NCBI GenBank assembly: GCA_036971615.1 | Contig: JAYKKR010000011.1 | Coordinates: 806,001-870,000 of the forward strand | Source of the DNA: Amyloporia xantha | Lineage: Eukaryota > Basidiomycota > Agaricomycetes > Polyporales > Adustoporiaceae | DNA: 64,000 nt | Direction: 5' to 3' | Shown here: in pieces, positions 31,810 through 42,994 of the stretch | Layout: each line of letters begins with the position of its first letter | Numbering within the stretch: the stretch's first letter is position 1 | Translations under genes and position numbers: made by a program | The notes under the pieces: model-generated | Told to the model about the DNA's origin: nothing | The model's input: only the letters and a program-made list of their open reading frames with translations | Database searches by the model: none

Positions 31810-33428
31810 ATGGCTGTCCCTTGGGCTATCCAGCAACAAATCGCAACCGCTTTCTCGTTCATCGGGTTTGTTTTGGTCACGGTCCCCCTATACTGGCATT
31901 TGGAAGGTACGTGACAGCGATCGCAGTCAATGCCCCTTTTCACCTATCTAACGGACCGCCACAGCATGGAACATGGGATGCGTTCTATACATTTTCTGGA
32001 GCGGTACCCAGTGTCTCATCCAATTCATCAATATGACGGTGTGGAGGGACAACGTAATTAACTGGGTTCCCGTTTGGTGTGACATCAGTCAGTAGCAGAG
32101 CTCTCATTGGCTTCATTGCGATCGTGCTGACTCGGTCATTAGCTACTCGATTCCGGTTGGCTTCCAGTATCGGAATCTGCACCGCTTCCCTCATCATCAA
32201 TCGCCGCCTTTACAAAATCGCGAGTGTTTCTGCGGTGTCTATTACCCACCTGGATCGTCGCCGGATGATTATGGTCGACTTGGCGATCGGCCTCACTCCT
32301 TCTATACTGGTCATGGCTTTGTGTGAGTACCACGACTGTTGGTGACACGATTGATTGGCTCATCGATCGGTGAAGACTGGTTCATTCAGGGGCACCGGTT
32401 TGATCTCTATGAGGGCTACGGTTGCATCGTTGAGATTCCGAACACCATCTTGTCTTACTTCCTCTACACCACATGGCCCATCGTCATCGGTCTCATCTCC
32501 ATGGTGTATTGTGGTATGTGTCGTTGCTCTGAGGCTGTTGTAGCGTGGCTGACGATTGCATGCAGCTTTGTCGCTCCGCGCATTCTTCAAGAGGCGAAAG
32601 CAGTTCAACGAGCTCATGGCGTCCAACAAGAACCTCACTTTCAACCGCTACCTCCGTCTGATGGGTCTCGCCGGAATCGAGATGCTGTGCACTGTCCCTC
32701 TAGGCATTTGGTCTGTGACGCAGAACGCCTCATTCCCGCTTTACACGTGGTATGGGCTGGCGAATCTTCACTACGATTTCTCTCGCGTCGACCAATACCC
32801 GGCTATCATCTGGTACAACCAACCCTTGATGCGCAGGGCGATCCAGTTCGACATCTGGGACATCATCACCTGCGCATTTGTATTCTTCGCCTTCTTCGGC
32901 TGTGCTGAGGAGGCTCGAAGGCACTATTCCCTTGCTCTCAATACCGTTGCGAAGAAGGTCGGAATCTCCACCGCCTTCATGTCGCGCTCTGGATCCGGAT
33001 CCTCTGGTTCTTACGGGTATGCATATTGTTGTTACACGGGTGCTCGCATAACCTAACTCTACATGTTCTTCAGGATCGGTGGTTCGAAGCCTACTACCAG
33101 CGCCCTCGGTCGCATCACCATTCCCAGCTTCGTGCAACGGAAGCGCCATGACTCCATGTCGTCGTTCTCGGACAGGTTGTCGAGTGCAATTTCCATTGGC
33201 GATGAAACGCCCGTCGACGATGCGAAGGTCCCCTACTCTCCGTCCGAGCACTCTGCCGGTTCCAGCACGTGCTTCCCTTCTCCCCTCTCGCAGAAAGCGT
33301 CGCACGAGAAATTCGAGACGTTCGTGCTCCCCGTGCCGCCATCACCTGTTCACGACGCTTCTGCATTGGAGCGTGGACCCTCGGACGTTCCCGCACCGGC
33401 AAGACCAGACTCGATGGAGATTGTGTAA
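31810..33428 (+). CDS. STE3: STE3-family pheromone receptor (receptor 5)
   Basis: Six exons in phase (31810-31906, 31965-32087, 32143-32322, 32376-32513, 32566-33016, 33074-33428) give about 447 aa. Hallmarks: VTVPLYWHLE spliced to AWNMGCV, WVPVWCDI then TRFRLASS, YWFIQGHRFDLYEGYGC, FNRYLRLMGLA in TM5, and WYGLANLHYDFS. The tail is Ser/Pro-rich. It has an extra intron in exon 1 compared with the other receptors, and the 180-nt exon is unsplit as in receptor 2. It is the rightmost member of the locus. Which pheromone it senses is unknown. Confidence 0.95.
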
Positions 33429-34060
33429 ACATAACTCCTCGCCGTCACTTGAAACAAAACCCATGAAAAACTCACATTCACTTACTATCGGAACTGTTTC
33501 TCAGGTTATCTGTGTCTTCTATCTGGAACCATCTCGCTCCCCACTGTATTGCTAGTTACTCGATATCCCCTCCGCCGCCTGTTTGTTTCGATACCAGCGC
33601 AGCAGTGCATAGTCCTCCTGCATACCGTTTTGGCGGCCTAATCGTATTCATATGTATGTATTTACACAGCTCCATACCGGCGTAGGTCGGTCGCATGTAT
33701 GATGTATCAATCATGCAATAGAATTTTTGTCACTACCACATGCTCGCGAGTCCGTCTGAATGATGATTTCGCCCTGAAGTGTACCGATGTGGGTTTATGG
33801 TCGCATGATGAGAAAGGCTTGGTCAACGGTGCTCGCATCGATGAATCATCCGCTCTACATCCACTCGTAAGCCTGAGAAATGGAGCACGGAATCGGAACG
33901 ACAGCGCTGGTATGATGGCCTCATATAGAGGGTCGATGGGGAAAGGGAGCCCGGGACGCGAGTCACACTGACAGTCGGATTGTTTCTTCGGGCTTCCACC
34001 ACCACCAGTTCCCCCCGTCTTTCGAGTCGCATCCTCTCCTCCCTCTAGATCTGTGCTAGA
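33429..34060. other. Spacer at right end of the B locus
   Basis: 3' side of receptor 5 and promoter of the transporter. No gene seen. Confidence 0.45.
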
Positions 34061-36319
34061 ATGTCGAGCCACGTCCCCTCGCGCTCGTCGCAAGACTTGG
34101 AGAAGAAGGATCCAGCTGACTTTCAGGAGCCTGCGCCCGTATACGCGCAGAAGCCTTCCGAGGACGATCTGTTCGAAGAGGGATCTGTCGATCCTGTATA
34201 TGAAGCGAAGTCGCGTATTCTCAATCTTGCCATTCGGGAAATAGGGATGGGCAAGTACCAGGTGAGCTGGTAATGGTGGTAAGGTGCGGTCAACGCTGAA
34301 CCGGTCGTAGTGGTATCTGTTCGTGGTAGCTGGGTTCGGGTGGTTCTCGTGAGCAGTGCGTTATTCTGAGAGAAGGCCATGATGCTCATTTGATTTCGTC
34401 GCAAACTACAGGGATAGCGTTTGGCCGGTACGCGATCTAACGACAGACAAGATGTAGATCTGCAGCTCATACAAATTCACAGCTTATCGGCGGTCTCATC
34501 TTGAGTCCGGTCGTGAGCGAGTTTCAATTTCAAAGTGAATTTCTATCGTTGGCGCTGAATATTGGCTTGTTCGTTGGTGCTGTGTTCTGGGCCCTTGGAT
34601 GTGACATATGGGGAAGACGGTGGGTGTCTCTACAACAGGTCTTTTGATAACGTTCTCATCGCAATATATGCGCCCTCAGCTGGTCTTTCAACTGTACACT
34701 ATTGGTTGCTGGTGTCTTTGGTCTCGCCGCGGGGGGCTCGTCAAATTTCATTACTCTCGCATCTTTGCTCGCGGTCGTGGGATTTGGCGTGGGCGGAAAC
34801 ATGCCCGTAGATTCCGCGGTTTTCTTGGGTGCGTGATCGCGAATCCCTTTCCGGTCCGCTTCACTATACTGACAGCGCTGTAGATTTTGTTCCGGGCAGC
34901 CATCAATATCTGCTCACTATACTGTCTATCTGGTGGTCTGTCGGACAACTGATTGCTAGCTTCGTGAGTGATTGAAAGTGTCAATGCATGTGGTCGCGCT
35001 CATCATGTTGGCAGATCGCATGGCCACTCATGTCCAACTTTTCGTGCTCTGAAACGGCGACGACTTGCACCCGTTCCGAGAACATGGGCTGGCGCTACCT
35101 CTTGTTTACCCTGGGTGGTATGACGTTGCTCCTGTGGGCGTTCCGATTCTTTGCGTTCCACCTCGAAGAAAGCCCGCGGTTCCTTATCGGGCGGGGGCGT
35201 GATGTGGAGGCGGTCGCGGTCATCCACAGGATTGCCGCGTTCAACGGGCGTACATCTAGTCTTACCGTCGAGCAGCTGACGCGTGCAGGCGAGCTGGCGG
35301 CTGCCTCTGATCCAGCAGGAGCCGGAGCACGTCGCCTCAAGCTTTTGAGCGAGACCTCAATGTGGAACAGCCATCATATCAGGAGCCTCTTCAGGACCGC
35401 AAAGTTGGCGTGGTCTACCAGTCTGTTGATCGCACTGTGGGGTATCATTGGTCTTGCGTCCACCCTTTACAACAGCTTTTTGCCATACTTGTCAGTTGAA
35501 CGATATCACCGGAAGGGTTGTCATGATGCTCATTCCTCTTTTTAGACTGGCCCATCGCGGCGCAAAGTTCGGAGACAGCACTTATTATACGACATACCGC
35601 AATGTATGTTCACCATGTCGGCGCGATGCTCGTCTACTCACAGCTTCATCATATTAGGAAGTTATCCTTGGAGTTATCGGTGTTCCGAGTGCATTTGCAG
35701 CAGGGTGGGCCGTTGAACAGCCGTACATCGGGCGCAAGGGCGCACTGGCCATCTCCGCGGGCAAGTAGATCCTGGTTTCCACGAGATGACATTATTCAAC
35801 GACCCCTCGCGAAAGACAGGGCTCACTGGTGTCTTTCTCTTCGCGAGTACCACCGCCCGCAGCTCGAATGCCTTGCTCGGGTGGAACTGTGGGTACGTAA
35901 ATGATTTTCCACGTCTTGGATTCTCTGCTAACGAGTTTCGGGGCGCGCTCCAGGTACGCTTTTGCCAGTAACGTGAGTTGAGCTATCGTGTATTGCTCTC
36001 ACAGCGACTTACGGGATGGGACGTCAGATAATGTATGGTGTTTTGTATGCCATCTCGCCGGAGGTCTTCCCTGCCAAGGATCGTGGCACTGGGAATGGCC
36101 TCACCGCTACGGCTACTCGTGTATTTGGGATCATTGTGAGTCCTCTGGTAGTCTGTTACAACTCGCAGGCTCTGAAAGTATTCCGTAGGCTCCGGTGATC
36201 GCGCTCTATGCGAACCTCTCCACAGCTGTTCCCGTCTATGTGTCGGGAGCATTGATCATAGGGAGCGGAGGGCTTGCGCTGCTGCTGCCCTATGAACCGA
36301 GAGGCAAGACGTCGATCTG
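34061..36319 (+). CDS. MFS sugar-type transporter
   Basis: Plasma-membrane transporter of the major facilitator superfamily, most like the fungal branch annotated as sugar or SV2-like transporters; the substrate cannot be told. It starts MSSHVPSRSSQDLEKKD with a cytoplasmic N-terminus and has more than ten exons with in-phase splice sites. Visible blocks: WYLFVVAGFGWFSDSVWP (TM1), GCDIWGRRWSFN (the MFS loop 2-3 signature), GVGGNMPVDSAVFLDFVP, ESPRFLIGRGRD (middle loop), GVPSAFAAGWAVEQPYIGRKG, PEVFPAKDRGTGNGLTA and VPVYVSGALII, ending PYEPRGKTSI. One intron (35761-35819) begins with GC instead of GT. I found no frame break after splicing, so it looks functional. Confidence 0.9.
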
Positions 36320-37505
36320 AACCGGAGCCGCAGGTAAGGGTGTTGTATCGTTACAACTGTAGCGTAGTTTTCTTGTAGAGCGCTGTAGTAGATGGGTTGT
36401 TGTGCTATTTCTATTTCTTGTCAAATGATCTTATGGCTCTTGAGTAACACGTTCGACATTGACCACGTCTGTTCCATTTGATGGTGGCTATTGATGTGCT
36501 TTGAGGCTTCGATGCTATGTGCCCCATTATTGCTGACGGTGTATACCCCTTTCCCCTGATGCAACGTCAGATCTCTACGGGAATGTTGTCATGTCAGTTC
36601 CTCAGGAAGTGAGGCCCATTGACCACAATTTCGCTCTACTGATTATGCACATGTCCCAGATCACGCTTTGAGCTGCTTGCGATCCAAGTGATTTCTCTGA
36701 CACGTAGCAATCTTGGCGAGGACTGGTATCCGAAATCGTTGGTGTCCCCAGCTGCACAGAATGTCTCATTCTGTCGTACTGTCAGGAGTGGCTTTGTCAA
36801 AGCTTAAGACTCAGACGGTGTCTGGAGTTTCTGACTCGTTTGGGATTGTGGCCGACCGAAGGCATGTTTGTCTTTCCGACATCCATCTTTCACAACACAT
36901 AGCTTCTGTTTCGAGCATTCAGATGTAAGCTGCTAAACGAACCACAATGCACATCCCTCTCAAGTTGATGTTCGATCAATCGACCACTCTGTATCGCGGC
37001 TCTCTGCCCCTGTTAGTTCGAATTAGCTGGCCCGTCATCGAATAGTCCTTCCATCGTGCTTTTGATCATATGCATTAGAAAGCACCTTCCCGCTTCTAAG
37101 AAGCGAACATACGCAGCCTGTGATACATCCCCCTCTACCATATTCCCTTCATATCTTGCGTCTGGGCACAGTCTTCAGGTCCGCATAAGCCTAAAACGCT
37201 GCAAGTATATCGCCGAGGGGTAGATAAGTTTGGTACGCCATTGTATGCCGATCCGGCAGATAGAGAGAACCTTGGCTGGTGTGTTCTGATAACAAAAATA
37301 TATACAATGATGCCCATAAATTCTAATGGCGGTAGATGGACGATGTATACCACAAGTGGAATGGGAGTACTGGTTATCCGTCCTCCACAAGTAGTTCGCT
37401 GGGACGTTGCGTATGGCAGATGGTAGTCACATTCAAGCCATGATCGACCTATTCGCCTACCAATGACCGTTAATAGATCCTACTGCGCTTGGCTCGAGGA
37501 TGCCC
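36320..37505. other. Spacer containing a diverged duplicate of 42.45-42.87 kb
   Basis: No gene supported. Sequence from about 36780 to 37170 resembles the region upstream of the lactonase gene, with recognisable runs such as the CATGTTT-containing segment and the GAAGCGAAC block. Direction and order are the same. Confidence 0.45.
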
Positions 37506-38878
37506 TCAGTCCATGTCGGTATGAAGAGCGTTAGACATAGATACTGAACTTCGGAGAACATGCTCATTCCTATCTATAGTTGCGCTCGAGGACCACACGT
37601 TGGTCCTGAAGCACGCGAAATGGAGGTCAGCTCCAAAATCGTTCCCCAGTAAAATGTAAACGGACCGTATAATTTGGCGGTTATATAGCCTAGGTAGCTG
37701 AGACATGAGCATTTTGGACCACATATGTCTGGCTATATCTTCAGTCTCGTCGGGAACGCAGACTGAAATGAACACGATTTGAAGCTTTGCATATTTTGGG
37801 AGAGTGAGGGTCTCGTCGAGGGGCGAGCAGCAGTCCTTACTTAGTATCGTCAGGATCGCACTGATCTCGTCAGTGCTGGAACACCTGAGGGCACGGATAT
37901 CGAAATCAAGGATGATATTTTTCATGACGTTGGACGTCAACAGAGACAGGATTCGCCCTATGCCGCCATGGTCGAAGTTCATCTTTTCAATAATCTGAGT
38001 CATGTAGAGCGCTTCAAGCCTGGAATTGTGTGAAAGATCTATGGTATGATCTATGGATATTGATTAGGCGAGTTATACGACAAAGCAAGGAGTGGTGTTT
38101 CTCACGACCTGGCACCAGAGTCAAATATGTTTCACGCGGTAAAATGCTGGACACCTGTATAAAGCTCCCAGAACTACCGGCTTTGAAATCTTCAGTCCGA
38201 AGAGGGCGAACATTGCCAAGATACACATAGTCCAGCTTTGCATCGAAGCCGCTGGTAATGAAGAAATTGACAATGTCATCGATCGAATCACCTTGAAGAG
38301 CGATAGCAGAGAGCTTCGTTCTAGTATATTGAGGAAACCCAGGATAACGGAAGTTCTGTGTTGAGAAACGCAAACCCTTGGCAGTCGAGCCGACGCAGGC
38401 CAGGGAGTGCACAAATAAAGCGACCGAAGGTGGATGGTGTCGGGAAAGTTACGTCACGGAGAGTGAGCTCGGTGATTGAGGTGAAGTTAGGCAGATCGAG
38501 GAACATGTCCGCATACATGTCTCGCGTGTACCATTCCGCATTGCAAATACTTAGCGCCGATGTTCGCGTCCACCTTCCAGCAAGCATCGCAGACCATGTC
38601 CCTAGGTGTGGGATCGGTCCGCGCTCTGCAGCCTTGCCACCATAGACGGTAAGTTTTCTTGGTCCTCTCCACCGCTTCATCTTCAGCAGCCCCCATCGGA
38701 CTACTTCGTTCCGATGCTCAAAATCGATAGCCTCCTGGAGGTACTTCCCACTCCTCACACGAAATGCTCGGCAAACCACTCTACAATCCATCAGCGTGTC
38801 TGGGTCATCCTGCAACCAATCAATAACATACTCCCACAACTCTATAGGAAGAGCCTTCGATGGGAGCGGGGAGGACAT
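37506..38878 (-). pseudogene. F-box protein segment with apparent frameshift
   Basis: A start codon at 38878 begins MSSPLPSKALPIELWEYVIDWLQDD, a good F-box-like N-terminus, followed by VCRAFRVRS and a region like the repeat part of Agaricomycete F-box proteins (RDVTFPTPSTFGRFICALPGLRRLD). F-box proteins recruit substrates to SCF ubiquitin ligases. The frame then ends at 38321, while coding-like sequence (RFSTQNFRYPGFPQYTRTKLSAIALQGDSI) continues from about 38390 in a frame shifted by one base, on to 38014, and further exon-like sequence reaches 37506. No intron of normal size explains the change, so this part is probably decaying. The same open frame also runs upstream into the kinase-like region without a stop. 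Confidence 0.6.
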
Positions 38879-41603
38879 AGTAATGGTACTTGTCGTAGAA
38901 TGCACAGATATGTCACGTTTTCGTCTTCTCCTTAACTTCGATGAATGGATGATCTTACTGATTTTTGCTCGCGCATGTCGATCTATGCGGGATATATTGC
39001 TCTTTCCTTTTGTCCACATTGGAGTCAAGAGCTCAACGGATGTCAGGAAGCCCCTTGCATGTGAGATTTTGGTCACTGGACGGCTTTTCCCTGCTCTGAG
39101 GTTGAAGAGTTCTTGAAGAATAGTCACAAAAGAGGGGCGTAGAGCGGGATCCGGTCGCCAACAAGATTTAATGATTTCCGCGAGCTGTGGCCACCAACTG
39201 TTGGGTAGAAGCGGAATGTCGGGTCTCTCGTTGGAACCCTTTGTTAACAAGTTAGTGTACAACATAAAGGAGACGTGAAAAATGAGGAACGTACACAGAA
39301 TCAGACGGCGAATTGTATCATCATCATGGAGAGGCCAAGGTAACCCCCCTTTAGAGAGTATTTCTATGCAGCATATCCCAAAGGCATAAACATCGGCCTG
39401 CCATGTCAGCGCACTCCTGCTAAACATGACTTCCGGCGCTTGCCACCTCAAATTCAGAGCTCCCCCTGTAACGAATCAGGTTTCAGTTGAACCACCGACA
39501 TGTAAGAGATCACTTGCATACAAAAACCGTGCATGGGACGTTTCATCAGTTGAGATACCTCAGACTTTATCTTGTTTTGCCCAAAGTCCGCAATGACGCA
39601 GTGCCCGTCATCATCGACAAAAATCTGCGCACACTTGCAGAATTTGTCACTAACATAAAAGTCCGACCATCATAGATGAAGCCTACCTGCAAATTACCGT
39701 GCAGAACACTCATGCCATGTAAATAGGCCATCCCATTGGCAATTTCGTATATCGCCTTCACTGCATCAGCAGAATCCAGGGTTGGCATGCGTTTCAAGTA
39801 GGATACCAAGTCCCCGTTCTCATAGAAAGGGCTAACAGAATACCAAGGAGGATCGCTTGACGTCGACGATGTCCCTAAAAGCTCGAGAATGTTAGGGTGA
39901 TGCAGCTCCTTCCATACGGTGACCTTCCGAGGGTGTAATTACCAGGCTGCCTTCGACCGCATCTTTGAACGAGACTCACCTCGTCAACGAAAAGTGGCTC
40001 CGAAACTGTCTCTGTCAGGAGCTTGATCGCAACGGCCCTGTTCCGCCATTTTCCTCTATAGACATCAGAGAATAACCCGATACCAATCTTCTCCTCTATG
40101 TCGACTTCGTATCGGCTGATGGTCCAGCTGGGTAGTGGGGCTTGCACAGAGCTAAGCCGTGTAAGTGCATTAATTGTCCTCTCTATAAACCTTCGGTGAA
40201 GTGTGTCCCATGTAGTCACCATCGACAGTGTGCTTTTGTCACTCGACGGTCTCCTGCTCTCTGCACGCGCTTTGGCTGTGATTCTAGACACCTTGGTGGC
40301 CTCTCCGTCTGTAGCGGCGTCAAGCGACACAGCGAAGGAAGCGGCACTGGCGCTGTGCTCAGCATCAACGCCTTCGTGCTCGATTTCGATCTCAAGCACA
40401 CGCTGGAGTGCCTTGATGGCCTCTGGCATTTCGTCACGTTTGATCTGCAGGATGCGGATAACCCCCTCCTCGTCAGCCTGTAGCACAGAGCGCATTAGCC
40501 GTCGCAGATCCTCGGTATCGTGCTCGGTATCGTGCTCGACTTGCTGGGTCGTAATCATCTGCAGAGTGATGCGTATCTGCTCCGGACTCGCATCCATCAG
40601 CTGATCGACCGAAGTCACTAGGGTTGTCACGACTGTTTCATTTGTCCGCTCCCGGAGAGCTGGAGTCGATTTCAGGGTAATGCTCGCTGATTTCTTGCCC
40701 AAGGCTGGGGTCTTTGGTCCTCGCTGCTCCTCTGCCTCGAGGGCCCGTTTGAGAATACGAGTCTGGGTAGAGAGCTGGAGGCGGTGATATGTGAGATCGA
40801 ATCCGACTGTTCAGCTGAGATCTACTTACGCTAAACGAGTCGATTGCATCATTGAGGAGCTGATGACACGTCTGGATGGACCTCTGGACCTCTTCCCACT
40901 TGAGATACTGCTTGATGAGCGGCCTATGAATCTGCTTTTGCATAATCCGATGCACTGAAGTAAAAAGGCTTTGATAGTGGCGAAGGATGAGCACTGGCAA
41001 TATTGTAAGCAAGTCAAGACCGATCATACACTCACTCGATGAGCTGTCCAAAGATCGGATGAGGCAATTGCTCCTCAAATTGGTCCACAACCTCTGAGAT
41101 AGCTCCAACCTGGTCTCTGACCTTCTCGGTGCCTTCAACCTGATCCCCGGCCTCTACAATGTCTTCCCGGACGGAGTACAACATCACTGCACATCGCTCG
41201 GCCAGACGCCAACAGGAAAGCCGATTTACCTACATTAGCGTTCAGCTCGGCTCAATCGCGCCACTGCAATGGGACAAACGCTCACATTTACCAACCGTAC
41301 TGCGTACCATATAGCCAGTAACTCCCTTGCGGCGGCATCCAATCCACGTATGGATGCCAATTCCGGCAACTCGAAGTTCGACGCTAAGCCCTCATGTGTG
41401 GATTCTGCTGTAGTGCCAACGATGCCGACAGCCTCGTACACGAGTTAGTATTCAATCAGACCCGGGTACAACGACTACAGAAGTGCACTACTCACCTGCC
41501 GGACCCGCAGCTCGGTCTGCTCACGCGTGATCGACCATGGCCGAGACTGCAATCTCTGCGAAAATTCCTCTTCTGCGTTTGGAGGTGAAGGCATCGAGGC
41601 CAT
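38879..41603 (-). CDS. Kinase-like protein, probable pseudokinase (TKL type)
   Basis: The start at 41603 gives MASMPSPPNAEEEFSQRL, followed by helical N-terminal exons of unknown role (AVGIVGTTAESTHEGL, MGKKSASITLKSTPALRE). The kinase domain begins near YEVDIEEKIGIGLFSDVYRG, with a Gly-rich loop and VAIKLL carrying the ATP-binding lysine. The next exons give LVSYLKRM, GMAYLHGM and VLHGNLQ. The catalytic loop reads HGN where active kinases have HRD or HGD, and the following Asn is Gln or missing depending on the acceptor used. IADFG (Mg-binding DFG) and RWQAPEVMFSRSALTWQADVYAFG (APE and F-helix Asp) are intact. Loss of the catalytic Asp predicts no or weak phosphotransfer. The frame continues into the F-box segment after the last kinase helix (RPDPALRPSF), so the two parts may be one fused gene. 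Confidence 0.65.
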
Positions 41604-42994
41604 ATATGAAGTGAGACGATGGGAAGAGATCGCAGTGGACAGCCTGCTCTAGCTGACACGTTGGGGAGCAACGATGGCACTTTGCTGCTGACGGACTGGC
41701 CAATAGTGTTATGCAAGACAGATATTCAAGAGGTCCTTGAACGAACGAAGGACCTGGGCTTAATCAGATGCATAGAATCACACCAGCGCGTACTTACATA
41801 AATCTTAGCCTCTTAGAGCAACATTTGAGGCAGGCGTCTCACCACCGCATTTAGAGAACTTGAACGCAGAATGCACGCCGAACCAAAGGCACGGCAGTAC
41901 TTCCTTACTTCTCCGAAGAATGTGTACGTCCGATAATGTTCGATTTTTTTCTGCCCGCACCGAAAAGGTTGGTGAGACAGAACACGATGTGAGAACATTG
42001 CATTCACTCACTAACATTGCACTAACACCGTGTCCACTGTCCATCACCCCGAATATTAATGCTATTGCCTTATTCATGGTCATCGATCATCCTTCGTGCA
42101 GTCGTTGAGCCATCTTTCAGTTGTATGCCCTCGCGTCATTTATAATAACATGTCTGACGAACTCGTCCAGATGTGCTTCTTTCTGGCAGATACTCGGCCC
42201 CACTGTACTACTCAGCCACTACAGTGCTCTGTTGGCTCTACATGGTCTCGTACCCAGACGGCATATCCCGGACCACCGCACATGAACCCTTATTCGCGGT
42301 GGTGGGGTGCGGCATAAAATGTCTGGGTACGAGACCGTGACCAACTCTACAGTGTAACGATTCGCCGATTCGGGCGCTTAGTGAACCAATGTGCAAATGA
42401 AGTGGTGTCGGGACTGCGCCAAACATCCTCGACACAATAACTTATCGTGCTACTGAGAGTGGCTTTATCGGAGACCAGGATAGTATCCGGGTGCCCTTCA
42501 TCCGAAACTGTGGCCGTCCCGAAGTCATGTTTATTTTCCTGGAATCAAAGCAGAACCCTATCCGCAACATATAGCTTGAGCCTTGTATCTTAGCCATTCG
42601 GATGCAAACTTAGAGGATTGCATGTCCATTTTCGAGTAGATGGTCGATAAAGTTCAAGTTGCGCATTGCGTATCGCGCATCGCGGCTCTCCGACGTACGC
42701 CGTTGGTTCAGCCTGAGGTCAGCTGGCCAGTCATTGGATAGCCTTTCCATCATGCTTCTGGTCACTGGTAAGCACCTCCCTGCTTCTGAGAAGCGAACGT
42801 TAATGCATCTATACGCAGTCAACGATGCGTGGCCCTCCCTGTTGTCCTCCTCGATATCTCGCGTCTGTGCAGGGAACGATACGAGTTTCAGGTGGGAACA
42901 TTACGAACTAGAATCAGACCATTTCTATCTCACTTTTTCTTCTACAGTCACTTGAAAACGAAGCAAATTAACCCCCTCGTCTTTTATAGCAGAT
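41604..42994. other. Spacer with a short MITE and duplicated sequence
   Basis: Holds the deleted MITE copy at 42243-42336 and a segment (about 42450-42870) related to 36.78-37.17 kb. I see no protein-coding gene. Confidence 0.45.
42243..42336. mobile_element. hAT-like MITE, internally deleted copy
   Basis: A 94-bp element whose ends GGTCTCGTACCCAGAC and GTCTGGGTACGAGACC match the MITE at 20615. Its right part is the reverse complement of the left end of that copy (GCACCCCACCACCGCGAATAA), and its left part matches the reverse complement of its right end (CCACCGCACATG). It is therefore the same family with most of the interior missing. A candidate target duplication is CTCTACA before the element and again about 8 bp beyond its right repeat, so the right boundary may extend to about 42344. 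Confidence 0.8.
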
